A stretch of DNA of 64,000 nucleotides from Pedobacter westerhofensis (GTDB taxonomy: Bacteria > Bacteroidota > Bacteroidia > Sphingobacteriales > Sphingobacteriaceae): the NCBI RefSeq assembly GCF_900182595.1, contig NZ_FXTN01000004.1, positions 1 to 64,000 of the forward strand, given 5' to 3'. A program made the position numbers and the translations under genes. This document shows positions 27,227 to 36,626 of the stretch, piece by piece. Within the stretch, counting starts at the first letter, position 1. Every line of letters starts with the position of its first letter. The notes under the pieces are model-generated. The model made no database searches. It was not told the DNA's origin and saw only the letters and a program-made list of their open reading frames with translations.

Positions 27227-28810
27227 TTAATGCCCGTTAAAAAAAATATATAAACCTGCCATCACCAGCGCCAGCACAATCCATGCTGTCCACACCCTCC
27301 AGGATGGATTTTCAATAGTTGCCAGACCGTCTGACTGGTAAACATGAGGTTGTCTGTCAGCTAAGGATATCACTACAGCGATCAGCAGCAATCCCGAAAA
27401 AATCAGAAAGGAAAGCATCAGGTAATGCGGCCAGAAAGAGTACTGGTCTGGTGGAAGGATCCACAGATAGGTAATGCCGGTTGCCAGGCTTAGTGCCGAG
27501 CCCGCAGAGAGTGTAAAGTTTACGGCCTTGCGGCTTGTGCGCTTCCAGAAAACAGTGAGCAGGAAAACCACTGATAAGGGAGGTGCTATAAAACCAAGTA
27601 CCGACTGAAAGATGTCAAATAAGTTCAAGCCCTTGATATGGTCGATCGCCAGCACAACAACTACCGCCAGTATACATCCGGCAACAACTGAGAGCCTCCC
27701 AACCCTTACAATGTCGCTGTTGCTGGCGCCGGGATTGATCTTCTTCACATAAACATCCATCGTAAAAACTGTACTGAGAGAATTGAGTGATGAGCCGATG
27801 GTGCCTACCAGCACGGCGATCAGCACTACGATGACCAGTCCGTTCATTCCCGGAGGGAACAGATGGGTTACCATTGTCATATAGGCTTCGTTGGGATCTT
27901 TAAGGCCGGGAAACAGCACAGAGCACAAAATCCCTGTCAGAATAAAAAGGGGCAGGGACAGGATCTTTAACCAGGCAATAAAGTTCACGCCCAGCTGGCC
28001 CTGTTCAAGGGTTTTTGCCCCAAGCACGGACTGTACCATCGACTGATCAGTACAGAAAAAGGCTACAGCAGCTACCGGATATCCCAGCAGAATGGCATAC
28101 CAGGGATATTTAGGGTCGGTCGCCGGCTGGATCAGGTTCCAGAAATGGGAGGGCGTTTGATGATACAGGGATTGTATCCCGCCAGCTTTGTATAAACCAA
28201 GTATGGTGAGCGTTAGTGAAACACCGATCAGCAGGAGCATCTGAAAAACGTTCACTTTAGCAATCGCCTTTAGTCCGCCTGCAAAAGTGAACAGGCCTGC
28301 AAAAGCAACAAGCACAGTGACCGACTGCCACATAGGTATTCCCAGGATCTGCCTTACCAGAAAGCCGCCGGCAAAAAGTCCGAGCGACAGCCAGGAAATG
28401 AGGATTTTAATCAGTGCGTACCAGGCAAGGATGTTCTGTGTAGAATCTCCGTAACGCTTGCCCATAAACTCAGGCATTGTACTCACCTTTGCGGCAAGGT
28501 ATTTCGGTGCAAATACAATTGCCAGCAGAAACAGGAACAGGAAAGCGTACCAGTCAAAATTTACCGCCACAATGCCTGTGGTGTAGCCAATGCTGGCAAA
28601 AGCAAGGAGCATGGAGGGGCCAACATTTGTTCCCCACATATTGAAACCTATGCTTTGCCAGCCAAGCGACTGATTGGCCAGGAACAGATTTCCGCCTGCC
28701 TTTTTTTTATCTTTAAAGCTGGCCCTGTACCCGATCACCATCAGGATCACCAGGTACACGGCAACAATAACGTAATCCAGTGCGGTTAAACGTGCTGTGA
28801 TATTACCCAT
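27227..28810 (-). CDS. Sodium:solute symporter (SSS family)
   Basis: From ATG 28810 this is a 527-residue permease beginning MGNITARLTALDYVIVAVYL. A start at 28870 is also open but would add a hydrophilic tail ahead of helix 1. Around 13-14 membrane helices are visible, with GGRNLF-like loop wording (KAGGNLFLANQSLGWQSIGFNMWGTNVGPS) and VLVGTIGSSLNSLSTVFTMDVY, the conserved SSS segment near helix 8. Na+-driven uptake of a sugar or sugar acid is the family role. The start overlaps the oxidoreductase stop in ATGGGTAA (8 nt), so it is in the same operon. It probably imports the product released by the GH78-like and beta-helix enzymes. Confidence 0.9.
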   Translation of the reverse strand: MGNITARLTALDYVIVAVYLVILMVIGYRASFKDKKKAGGNLFLANQSLGWQSIGFNMWGTNVGPSMLLAFASIGYTTGIVAVNFDWYAFLFLFLLAIVFAPKYLAAKVSTMPEFMGKRYGDSTQNILAWYALIKILISWLSLGLFAGGFLVRQILGIPMWQSVTVLVAFAGLFTFAGGLKAIAKVNVFQMLLLIGVSLTLTILGLYKAGGIQSLYHQTPSHFWNLIQPATDPKYPWYAILLGYPVAAVAFFCTDQSMVQSVLGAKTLEQGQLGVNFIAWLKILSLPLFILTGILCSVLFPGLKDPNEAYMTMVTHLFPPGMNGLVIVVLIAVLVGTIGSSLNSLSTVFTMDVYVKKINPGASNSDIVRVGRLSVVAGCILAVVVVLAIDHIKGLNLFDIFQSVLGFIAPPLSVVFLLTVFWKRTSRKAVNFTLSAGSALSLATGITYLWILPPDQYSFWPHYLMLSFLIFSGLLLIAVVISLADRQPHVYQSDGLATIENPSWRVWTAWIVLALVMAGLYIFFNGH

Positions 28811-29903
28811 TTGCCATCGGTTGAAGGCTGATACTCTCTTTCGAAATCCCATATTCTTCCAGTATGGCATCGATTTTTACCGGTAAGCCTGTAGCCAGAG
28901 AACGGTCCATCGCCTGTAGTAAAGCAATGGTACCAATGCCCTCTTTCAGATCGGGATAGGCCGTGGTACCTTCATCCAGGCATTGTGCAAAGTATTCCAG
29001 GTAATTCTGGTATTCGCCGGCGTGATGGCTTTTGCCTTCAAAGCGGAAGTAGTGTTTGAGCTTGTGTTCCCAGGTGATGAGCTGCTCCTCGCCGGTGTTG
29101 GTGGTCACCGCATAGCGAAGGTCCATATAGTCTGCCTGGCTGCAGCCCTCAGTGCCCCTCAAAATGCAGCTCATCTCGCTGTCCCGTAGGTTGGGTTGTA
29201 CGGGACCGGTATAAGCACCGCTCACCCTTGCAATCCTGCCGTCCTTTGCCTTGAAAATAAAATGCATCGTGTCCTGGTTTTTCAGACCGGCGGCGGCGCC
29301 GTTTGCACTCAGCATTCCATAGCCCATTACTTCTTCAATTTCAGGTAAATACCAGCGGATAAAGTCGGTAGGGTGGCTCAATCCGCCATATAACCATTTG
29401 AACGATTGCTTCAGTGACCATCCTTTCTCGAGGAACCACCGGTGGTCCGCATGGTAATGTCCCTCTATCGTGATCAGCTCACCGATCAGCCCGGCCTCAA
29501 AATCCCTGCGCTGTCTTTTAACAGGCTCAAAGAAACGCGAACTCTGGCCTACAAATACTTTTTTACCGGATTGTTCGCTAAGCCGGATCAGCTCATTGGC
29601 AACAGAAAGGTCGTCAATAAAGGGTTTGGTACATACCACATGCTTTCCATGTATGAGTGCCTGTTTCACATGTTCTGCATGCAAATGATCGGGAGTATAA
29701 ATAGCGATGACTTCAATTTCCGGATCATCCAGCAAACGCTGGTAGTTGGTAGTGAAATTATAAAAACCAAATTCTTTGGCCCTTTGCCTGCATAGCTCTT
29801 CGTTTGCATCACAAATAATCTTCAGCGTAATTTTTTCGCTCGCGAGCGCCGCAGAAATTGTGCTGCGGCCTTCTCCTAATCCTAATATTCCTAAGTTTAG
29901 CAT
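28803..29903 (-). CDS. Gfo/Idh/MocA family oxidoreductase
   Basis: A 366-residue cytoplasmic protein. The N-terminal Rossmann fold begins LGILGLGEGRSTIS (dinucleotide loop). The segment AIYTPDHLHAEHVKQALIHGKHVVCTKPF is the family signature, with TKP in place of the usual EKP. The C-terminal half has the expected alpha/beta substrate domain (GGLSHPTDFIRWYLPE, with a family His). These enzymes oxidise or reduce sugars or sugar acids with NAD(P). It lies between the symporter and the beta-helix/RhaM gene, so it should process the imported sugar. Confidence 0.9.
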   Translation of the reverse strand: MLNLGILGLGEGRSTISAALASEKITLKIICDANEELCRQRAKEFGFYNFTTNYQRLLDDPEIEVIAIYTPDHLHAEHVKQALIHGKHVVCTKPFIDDLSVANELIRLSEQSGKKVFVGQSSRFFEPVKRQRRDFEAGLIGELITIEGHYHADHRWFLEKGWSLKQSFKWLYGGLSHPTDFIRWYLPEIEEVMGYGMLSANGAAAGLKNQDTMHFIFKAKDGRIARVSGAYTGPVQPNLRDSEMSCILRGTEGCSQADYMDLRYAVTTNTGEEQLITWEHKLKHYFRFEGKSHHAGEYQNYLEYFAQCLDEGTTAYPDLKEGIGTIALLQAMDRSLATGLPVKIDAILEEYGISKESISLQPMANG

Positions 29904-29921
29904 ATATGATATATAAGATAC

Positions 29922-32447
29922 CTATTGATTGATCTGTTTAAATGAAACCCATACTTCCCCGGGAGCAGTGCCTGTAAGGCCTTCCTGATATTTCTTCATC
30001 AAGGTATTCCATTCATCAACCCTTGGGTTGTTTGCGGAGGTCCTGGGGTTCAGCTCTGCTAAGCTTTTGCCTTTGGGTATGCTGATCACCAGGATCAGCT
30101 GATCGCCGTTTTTGAAAACCTGCAGCTCCTGAAAATCTGCATTGCAGAATCCCTGCGATACTTCAGGCCAGTCTTTGAACTGGTTTTGATGATAGCTGAG
30201 GTATTCCTTCTGCAGCAGGGAGTCCTTAACCAGTGCGGCGCTAAGGATCACATTGTCCCACTCAGCTGCAGTAACGCCTGCCGGGCAATGTTTAGCGCGT
30301 TTAAATTCGTAAAAAGGAGCGTTGTAGATCCTGATGCTGTCTTTTTTAAATAGGTGCTGCAGATCATCGCGCAGGAGCAGCGGATTTTCCACAGCGCCAT
30401 AAAGCAGAGTATGGTTTTTCCATTGGTATACGCTGCCGGCAGGGAGGCCATATTTTTTGCATAACGTGCTCAGCAGTTTCTGATCATGTTCCTTTCCGGA
30501 CCTGCCGGTAATCTCCAAAACCTTAACCTTCTCAGAGTGGTTGATCTGCCAGTTAGGGGCGGGCGGTACCCTTTCTTTGATCAGGTAGTGATAAGGCTTC
30601 TGTAATCCCGCCAGCCTTTTGATACTGTCAGCTACCCAGGGGCCGTTATTTTCCCAGATATTGCCTGGGCCGTTGGCATTCTGAAGGAACTTATCACTGG
30701 GTGTCCAGTTATTTTTAACAGTAATAAAAGAAGAACCTTCGTCGGTATACAAATAGAACCAGTGATTGGGGTCGTGGGGGTAAGGGGCTTTATAAATACT
30801 GTCGGCATAGTTACCGCTGATCAGTGAATTGGGCTGGGCAGATAAAGTATAGATTGCGGATACATCATACATATGTTTGCCATAACGCTGTATCTTGTTT
30901 CCCCTGATCTGGTTATCTTTCATCACATTGACCGTCTTTGTCCATCCCCACCCCACAGAAATCCCCGTATAGGGCAGTTCGCTGAGATCGTTGTGTTCAA
31001 TCATGATTCCCCTTACATATCCGGCACTGATCCCTGTTGCCCCCCAGTCCTCATTGGCAACATCAGTAATCAGGTTATTGCTGATCAGGTCATTGCTGCA
31101 AATCTCTCTCTCGTCCCGTGGTTGCCAGGGGATATGTACCTCCTGTGCCTCATCAGAAAATACACCCGTCTGGAGGCCCGTGCCGCAGATATCCTTAAAT
31201 AAATTTCCCCTGATGCTGCTGTAATGCGTTCCCCTCTGATAATCGAGCCCGGTAGAGCCGAGGTGTTCAAAGCGGCAGTCTTCAAAACTGGTATGGTCTG
31301 CAAAAGCTACCTCTGCGGCGGCAGGAGGCCTTCCCACCCAGGCCTGATTTTCCAGTGTTTTCTTGTCGGCAGTACCCGGAACAGTAAGCTTGTACGCATC
31401 AATCATATACATTCCGGACTGATGGGGCACATGTCCTTCATGTGAAGGGCGGAGCCAGCTGCTGTGTTCAAATGAAATGCCTTTGAATGTTACATAAGCT
31501 ACCGGGCGATCGGCCGTACCTTTCATCTGCAGCAGGGTTTCCAGCACTGGTACCGTCACTTCAGCGGTTTTCAAATCCTCGTTTTTCTTTGGCCAGTAAT
31601 AAACTTTCCGGTTTTTTTTATCCAGGTACCACTCACCGGGCGTATCCAGAAACTGTACTGCATTGCTGAGGAAAAACGCTGAATTGCCGCTTTGTGCGGA
31701 GATCCATGGAGCCGGCCAGGGATGTTCAGACTGTATACGGCTTTCGGGCTGATAAAAAGACAACCGGGCGCTGTCGCCCCTAACTTCTGCTGATTTGATC
31801 CTCAGCACAGCGATAGCCCACCATTGGTGGATCAGCATTTCCATTCCCTGTACTTTACTGAGGTCGGCAGCAGGTTTCGGGATCCAGCAGGTTTCATCTT
31901 TATGGTTCCAGGAAAGTATCCTGTTCATCATATCCGGGCCGGTATCCCTTGAGCGTAGCGCTTTGATATTATTTACATATAACTGTCTGAAATCAACGAG
32001 CTCATCTCCGTCAAAAAGCGCGTCTGCCGCCCAAACCTTTCCTTTTGCTGCTGACGGTAAACCCGGAATATCTGCATCGCAGATTTTCCATCCGCCAAGG
32101 CTTCTTCCGCCGCTGATCACAGGTTTTTCGCCTGTTGCAGCCATGATCGTGATAGGGCTCTCAGCGGTGCCTGAATCCTCCGGCCGCAGCACAACAGCTT
32201 CCTGAAGTTCATATTTCCCCCCTCTCACGAGGATGGTTATACCATCTGCAATGGAAGGATCGGCCAGTCTTCGCAGTTCCCGGGCTTTCCTGAGCGCAAA
32301 GGAAAGATCTGCCAGAGGCTTTTCTTTTGTACCGGGGTTGCTGTTATTGCCTTGCGGGGAAACCCAGATCTCTGCTGCAAAGCTGAAGTACGGACAGAGC
32401 AGCAGCAGGAAAATCACAACGCGATATTTAGTGCGGTTCTTCATCAT
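29922..32447 (-). CDS. Secreted right-handed beta-helix protein fused to an L-rhamnose-mutarotase-like domain
   Basis: From ATG 32447 (or 32444) this is about 841 residues. AAGGAG lies 4-7 nt upstream, and a signal peptide follows (KYRVVIFLLLLCPYFSFAAE). An earlier in-frame start at 32642 would put 65 unrelated residues in front. Residues about 25-600 are a parallel beta-helix of the pectate-lyase/GH type (EIWVSPQGNNSNPGT, GISVGWGWT, NSLISGNYAD). A linker follows, then a C-terminal domain of about 105 residues resembling RhaM/DUF718 mutarotase: EYLSYHQNQFKDWPEVSQGF, VFKNGDQLILVISI, NNPRVDEWNTLMKKYQ. RhaM interconverts rhamnose anomers. First gene of the rhamnose operon, with 18 bp to the next gene. 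Confidence 0.8.
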   Translation of the reverse strand: MMKNRTKYRVVIFLLLLCPYFSFAAEIWVSPQGNNSNPGTKEKPLADLSFALRKARELRRLADPSIADGITILVRGGKYELQEAVVLRPEDSGTAESPITIMAATGEKPVISGGRSLGGWKICDADIPGLPSAAKGKVWAADALFDGDELVDFRQLYVNNIKALRSRDTGPDMMNRILSWNHKDETCWIPKPAADLSKVQGMEMLIHQWWAIAVLRIKSAEVRGDSARLSFYQPESRIQSEHPWPAPWISAQSGNSAFFLSNAVQFLDTPGEWYLDKKNRKVYYWPKKNEDLKTAEVTVPVLETLLQMKGTADRPVAYVTFKGISFEHSSWLRPSHEGHVPHQSGMYMIDAYKLTVPGTADKKTLENQAWVGRPPAAAEVAFADHTSFEDCRFEHLGSTGLDYQRGTHYSSIRGNLFKDICGTGLQTGVFSDEAQEVHIPWQPRDEREICSNDLISNNLITDVANEDWGATGISAGYVRGIMIEHNDLSELPYTGISVGWGWTKTVNVMKDNQIRGNKIQRYGKHMYDVSAIYTLSAQPNSLISGNYADSIYKAPYPHDPNHWFYLYTDEGSSFITVKNNWTPSDKFLQNANGPGNIWENNGPWVADSIKRLAGLQKPYHYLIKERVPPAPNWQINHSEKVKVLEITGRSGKEHDQKLLSTLCKKYGLPAGSVYQWKNHTLLYGAVENPLLLRDDLQHLFKKDSIRIYNAPFYEFKRAKHCPAGVTAAEWDNVILSAALVKDSLLQKEYLSYHQNQFKDWPEVSQGFCNADFQELQVFKNGDQLILVISIPKGKSLAELNPRTSANNPRVDEWNTLMKKYQEGLTGTAPGEVWVSFKQINQ

Positions 32448-32707
32448 AGTTCTCCTTCTTTGATCCGGTTCAGTTGCTGCATCTGTTGATTTATATTGGT
32501 TTTTCTTTCCTGTAAAAATAATCAACCAAACCATCGTTTTTATATACCAGGTTTTCCGGGTATTGTACGATCTCATCCTGAGATCCTGCGCGCTGATAAA
32601 GATCCTGTTCCCCGAATAAAGCTTTGCGGCAAACAATTTCATGCGGATGCCGTTATCTTGAAATGCCTCATCAACCTAATTTCCCCGATACAGCTGAAAA
32701 ACCAGGA

Positions 32708-33145
32708 ATGAACATCGTTAAACGATTGGTTTACCTGCTTGACGAACAGTTTCGCTTGCCTGGAACTAATTTTCGGTTTGGTCTGGATCCGCTGATGAAC
32801 CTCTTTCCGGTTGTAGGTGATATGACAGGGTTTCTGATCTCAGCGGGGCTTTTACTGGCGATGGCAAGGAAAGGCGCCAGTAATAAACTGGTGGTGCTGA
32901 TGAGCATCAATATATTCCTGGATGCCGTTATCGGTGGTATTCCTTTTATCGGACAGGTCTTCGATTTCTTTTTCAAAGCCAACAGCCGCAACCTCAGGCT
33001 GATGAAAGAACATTATATAGAAGGCAGGCATAACGGCAGTGGTAAAAACACAATAGTTCTGGCGGTTGCAATTTTGATTATTCTGCTGATTATACTTATA
33101 TTTCTGCTGGTAAAACTGGGCGACTGGCTGATTAACCTCTTTTAA
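32708..33145 (+). CDS. DUF4112 membrane protein
   Basis: A 145-residue protein from ATG 32708 (MNIVKRLVYLLDEQF). Upstream in-frame starts at 32624 and 32663 exist, but TATCTTGA at 32653-32660 looks like a -7 element that would place the transcript start near 32665. The DUF4112 core is clear: LPGTNFRFGLDPLMNLFPVVGD, then INIFLDAVIGGIPFIGQVFDFFFKANSRN, then a strongly hydrophobic C-terminal helix. The function of the family is unknown. It is divergent from the rhamnose operon and followed by a histidine kinase gene 75 bp on. Confidence 0.82.
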   Translation: MNIVKRLVYLLDEQFRLPGTNFRFGLDPLMNLFPVVGDMTGFLISAGLLLAMARKGASNKLVVLMSINIFLDAVIGGIPFIGQVFDFFFKANSRNLRLMKEHYIEGRHNGSGKNTIVLAVAILIILLIILIFLLVKLGDWLINLF

Positions 33146-33159
33146 GGTAACATCATTGT

Positions 33160-33167
33160 TAGCTTTG
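33160..33167 (+). promoter_or_regulatory. Candidate -7 element for the MASE3 histidine kinase
   Basis: TAGCTTTG, a perfect TAnnTTTG, 15 bp after the DUF4112 stop. The -33 position (about 33137-33143) has TTTT rather than TTTG. The implied transcript would carry a leader of about 48 nt before the TTG start at 33220. Confidence 0.4.
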
Positions 33168-33219
33168 TGATCATGATTATCATTATCTTAGAGTAAAATA
33201 TTTAATCCATCATATTAAT

Positions 33220-35076
33220 TTGAAACCAGACCTCGCCGCCTTTATCAGGTCGAACTATAGAAACACTTTTACGGTATTGATGCTGGTGATCATCTTTGAG
33301 GTGAGCGTAAAACAGAACTACCTGCTGTTTCATACCATCGTTGAACTTATTGCCATTGTAGTGGCTTTCGCTGTGTTCATTATTACCTGGAATTCACGTA
33401 AGATGCTCGATAACAATTACCTCTATTTTGTGGGCATCGCTTATATTTTTATTGGTGCCCTTGATCTGATGCACACAATAACATTCAAAGGAATGCAAAT
33501 CTTTCCCGGAACGGCCTATTACGCCAACCAGTTTTGGGTGGCTACCAGAGCTTTGGAAGCACTCACGCTCCTTATTGGCTTTCTGTTTCTCCGGATGAAA
33601 AAGATGCTGAACGGGGATTTTATCATCCTTTGTTATTCTGTAATTACCGTGCTCATCATACTCTCTATCCTTAACTGGAATATTTTTCCGGTATGTTACA
33701 CTGATCAGATCGGACAAACCCCCTTTAAGATTTATGCCGAATATGTTATCATATTAATGCTTTGTTTTGCCGGCATCATGCTCTACCGTTCCAGAAAGCT
33801 TTTCGACAGGCCAATATTTAATCTGTTATGCCTTTCCATTCTCTTCGCCGTACTCAGTGAATTTTGTTTCACACTGTATATTTCAAATTACAGCTTTACC
33901 AATCAGCTGGGACATTATGCCAAACTCATTTCCTTTTTTCTGATTTATAAAGCTAACGTAGAAAAGGGATTTACTACACCTACAGGATTAATTTTCAAGA
34001 ACCTGAAGGACAATGAAGAGAAATACCGGACCCTGGCCGAAAACCTGCCCGAGCTCATCTTCAGGTTCGACCAGAATTTTGTATGTCTTTATGCCAATAC
34101 AGCAATTGAAAAGTTTCTGCCTAACCGTCATCAGTTTTATACAGGAAAAAACGTTGCTGAGTTCGGATTTCCTTCCCATTTCGAAAACCAGCTCAGCCAG
34201 ATCCTGATCAGGGCGGAGAAAGCCAAAGCAATTCAGGAGGTAAAGTTCGATCTGCTCAATGTCAACCAGGAATATTCTTTTTCTATGCAGGCCATCCCTG
34301 AATATGGATCAGATAGCAATGGCGGCACTTTTCTTGTGATTTGCTATGATATTACTGAATTGAAGCTGAATGAAAGGAGGCTGCAGGACCTGAATGCCAC
34401 GAAAGACAAGTTCTTTTCTATCATTGCGCACGACCTCAAAAATCCTTTTACTTCCCTGATCGCTTTCAGCGAACTGATCTACAAGAACGTCAACAAACTC
34501 AGTACTGAAAAGATTGAGAGCCTGGCCATCAGGATGAACGATTCTTCCAAACAGGCATTTGCACTGCTTGAAAATCTTTTAAACTGGTCGCGGGTCCAGA
34601 CCGGTGCCCTGGTACCTGATCCCAGGGTAGTAGAGATTGAAAGGCTCCTGAGCGAAAACCAGGCACAGGCCGCATCTCTGGCATTGGCAAAAGGGATTAC
34701 TATTCAAATTGATAGCATCTGTACCGGCAGGATCTTTGCCGACAAACAAATGATCGACACAGTATTGAGAAACCTAATCGCAAATGCTATCAAATTTAGT
34801 TATGCCAATAGCACAATATGGCTGAAAGCAGAGGATCAGCAAAATCATATACTGTTCTCCGTTGCCGATGCTGGGGTTGGTATCGATCAGCAGACCCTCA
34901 GTCAGTTGCTTAAAATCGATAGCAACATTTCCACACGCGGCACCGGCGAAGAAAAAGGAACCGGCCTCGGACTGATACTCTGCAAGGAGTTTGTTGAGCT
35001 AAGCGGCGGAAGGATTTGGGCGGAGAGTGAATTTGGATTAGGGACAACCTTTTATTTTACCGTGCCCTCGGTTTAG
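33220..35076 (+). CDS. MASE3-PAS sensor histidine kinase
   Basis: A 618-residue kinase, TTG start (no in-frame ATG before the first helix). Residues about 12-245 form a multi-helix membrane sensor of the MASE3 type (FHTIVELIAIVVAFAVFIITWNSR, IGALDLMHTITFKGM). A PAS domain follows (about 270-385, KYRTLAENLPELIFRFDQNF). The HisKA helix has FFSIIAHDLKNPFTS (phospho-His). The ATPase domain has N-box NLIANAIKFSY, G1 DAGVGID and G2 GTGLGLILCKEF. No response regulator is adjacent, so it is an orphan kinase. The signal sensed by MASE3 is not known. Confidence 0.92.
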   Translation: MKPDLAAFIRSNYRNTFTVLMLVIIFEVSVKQNYLLFHTIVELIAIVVAFAVFIITWNSRKMLDNNYLYFVGIAYIFIGALDLMHTITFKGMQIFPGTAYYANQFWVATRALEALTLLIGFLFLRMKKMLNGDFIILCYSVITVLIILSILNWNIFPVCYTDQIGQTPFKIYAEYVIILMLCFAGIMLYRSRKLFDRPIFNLLCLSILFAVLSEFCFTLYISNYSFTNQLGHYAKLISFFLIYKANVEKGFTTPTGLIFKNLKDNEEKYRTLAENLPELIFRFDQNFVCLYANTAIEKFLPNRHQFYTGKNVAEFGFPSHFENQLSQILIRAEKAKAIQEVKFDLLNVNQEYSFSMQAIPEYGSDSNGGTFLVICYDITELKLNERRLQDLNATKDKFFSIIAHDLKNPFTSLIAFSELIYKNVNKLSTEKIESLAIRMNDSSKQAFALLENLLNWSRVQTGALVPDPRVVEIERLLSENQAQAASLALAKGITIQIDSICTGRIFADKQMIDTVLRNLIANAIKFSYANSTIWLKAEDQQNHILFSVADAGVGIDQQTLSQLLKIDSNISTRGTGEEKGTGLGLILCKEFVELSGGRIWAESEFGLGTTFYFTVPSV

Positions 35077-35532
35077 TATATCAGAGCTTCCTGAATAATT
35101 ATTTTTATCAAAATTTCATTGATTATCTATTTTTATACCTATTTTTCATAATGAAAAGACGGATTTGGCCCTGTAACTATGTTTGAACGTCTAAAACGAT
35201 TGGAAATATGGTAATTATACGCGGCGATAATCTCTTTTATTTATATTAAATATAATTTTTACCTTTAAATATTAATCATATTATAAAAGTTACATTTTAC
35301 AAGATGGTAATTGCCAAAAATGTTGCATTGATTTCTTTTTTTGTGGAATATTGTGAAGTCTTAAAACGATTTAGCCTAAAGCAGCTTTTTAGTAGATTTT
35401 GATCATTTCTGAGCCCTGAAAAAATCGGTTAAGCAACCCATATTTAGAAGATGTAATCTGCATGGAGCAGAATCAAGAGTTTACCTGAGGATGGATGTCA
35501 AAGGTAATAATAGGTAATAACAGTTAATAATG
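35077..35532 (+). other. AT-rich intergenic stretch ahead of an orphan terminator
   Basis: No ORF above 15 codons with a plausible start was found. Two copies of a motif GTCT(T)AAAACGATT occur at 35189-35202 and 35358-35371; the rest is AT-rich. The strong plus-strand terminator at 35533 closes the region, which may therefore contain a short non-coding transcript. No recognised RNA family. Confidence 0.35.
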
Positions 35533-35557
35533 AAGGCCAGTTTATCTGGCCTTTTTT
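35533..35557 (+). terminator. Intrinsic terminator
   Basis: AAGGCCAG, loop TTTAT, CTGGCCTT with a run of six T's. The T run is on the plus strand. The nearest plus-strand gene ends 457 bp upstream. On the minus strand it lies immediately after the amidase stop and could also serve that gene, although the T tract there is weak. Confidence 0.75.
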
Positions 35558-35558
35558 A

Positions 35559-36386
35559 TTAGTTCATACCTAACAGTTTATGATATTCTGTAATGGCGGT
35601 GGTAATATTCTGGACGATCTCTTCGCGGCCACTTTGCGAGTTAATGTATTCTTCTTCTCCCGGATTACTGATAAAACCAATTTCTGTCAGCACAGCAGGC
35701 ATACCGGCTTTTGCCAGCACTGCAAGGCTCTGTTCCTTTACTCCGCGGTCTACACGGCCAACCTTAATATACTGTTGCTGGATAAGCCCTGCAAGTTTAA
35801 TGCTTTGACGGCGATAGGCATTTTTCATCAGGGAAAGAATAATATAACTTTCCGGGTCATTGGGATTAAAGCCCTCATAATTGTCTTTATAATCTTTCTC
35901 CAACAGGATGGATGCATTCTCCCTTAGTGCGGCCTCCTGTTCACCAACCCTTCCAGAACCCGATACCAGGGTCTCTACTCCGGTAACGTTTGTTCTGCCC
36001 CTCATATTTGATGGCATAGAGTTACAGTGGATGGATATAAAGAGGTCTGCATGAGCCCTGTTCGCGATATCAATACGCTCGTATAAGGGAATAAATACAT
36101 CCTCTGTACGGGTATAGATCACCTTGCTGTTTGGAATTTGTTTTTCAATAGTTTGTCCTAAAAGGAGTGCTACCTGGAGCGCTACATCTTTTTCTCTTGA
36201 AAATTCTCCCCTGGTAGAACCGTCTTTGCCACCATGTCCTGCATCTACCACAATGGTCATCGTTCTGGGGCCTGACGGCAGCAATTGCACCGGGACTGAT
36301 TGCCCGTAAGTATAAGCGGAGCTCAGAACTAACAGGCAGGCGAAAATAATCCTTGAAGAAAGGTTTTTGTTAATACGTTTTGGCAT
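35559..36386 (-). CDS. N-acetylmuramoyl-L-alanine amidase (Amidase_3)
   Basis: A 275-residue protein with a signal peptide (cut after SAYTYGQ). The Amidase_3 domain has the zinc ligands in VVDAGHGGKDGS (His), the Glu in REKDVALQ, and His in FISIHCNSMP; the late catalytic Glu is in VLTEIGFISNPGEEEYI. It cleaves the amide bond between muramic acid and the stem peptide in the periplasm, for cell separation or wall turnover. There is no SPOR, LysM or AMIN domain, so recruitment must be by another route. A promoter match lies at 36407-36438. Confidence 0.92.
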   Translation of the reverse strand: MPKRINKNLSSRIIFACLLVLSSAYTYGQSVPVQLLPSGPRTMTIVVDAGHGGKDGSTRGEFSREKDVALQVALLLGQTIEKQIPNSKVIYTRTEDVFIPLYERIDIANRAHADLFISIHCNSMPSNMRGRTNVTGVETLVSGSGRVGEQEAALRENASILLEKDYKDNYEGFNPNDPESYIILSLMKNAYRRQSIKLAGLIQQQYIKVGRVDRGVKEQSLAVLAKAGMPAVLTEIGFISNPGEEEYINSQSGREEIVQNITTAITEYHKLLGMN

Positions 36387-36406
36387 TCGTTATTCGTGTG
36401 TTTATT

Positions 36407-36438
36407 CAAATTTACAAAAGATTAGCAGCATTTCTAAA
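36407..36438 (-). promoter_or_regulatory. Promoter for the amidase gene
   Basis: The minus strand reads TAAATTTG (36407-36414), a perfect TAnnTTTG, with TTTA 20 nt further upstream (36435-36438) one base from TTTG. The start of transcription would be about 15-20 nt before the ATG at 36386. Confidence 0.5.
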
Positions 36439-36626
36439 ATAGTTTTTTAAGTTTTGTTCGCAGGGGAGGGTGACCCGGGCACAGGCAGGATTTTACTTCA
36501 TCACAATCCATATTTACATCCTTACGTAAAGTCATCTGCCAAATGTAAATTCTTCTGATACGCAGCGGGTGTCATTTCATCCCGGATGAAATTTCCCGCG
36601 ATCAGCAGGCTGCTGGTGTGCCCGCC

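Noticed and set aside
32448..32642. 65-residue N-terminal extension of the beta-helix protein
   Set aside because: AAGGAG and the signal peptide sit at 32444-32447; the extension is not signal-like.
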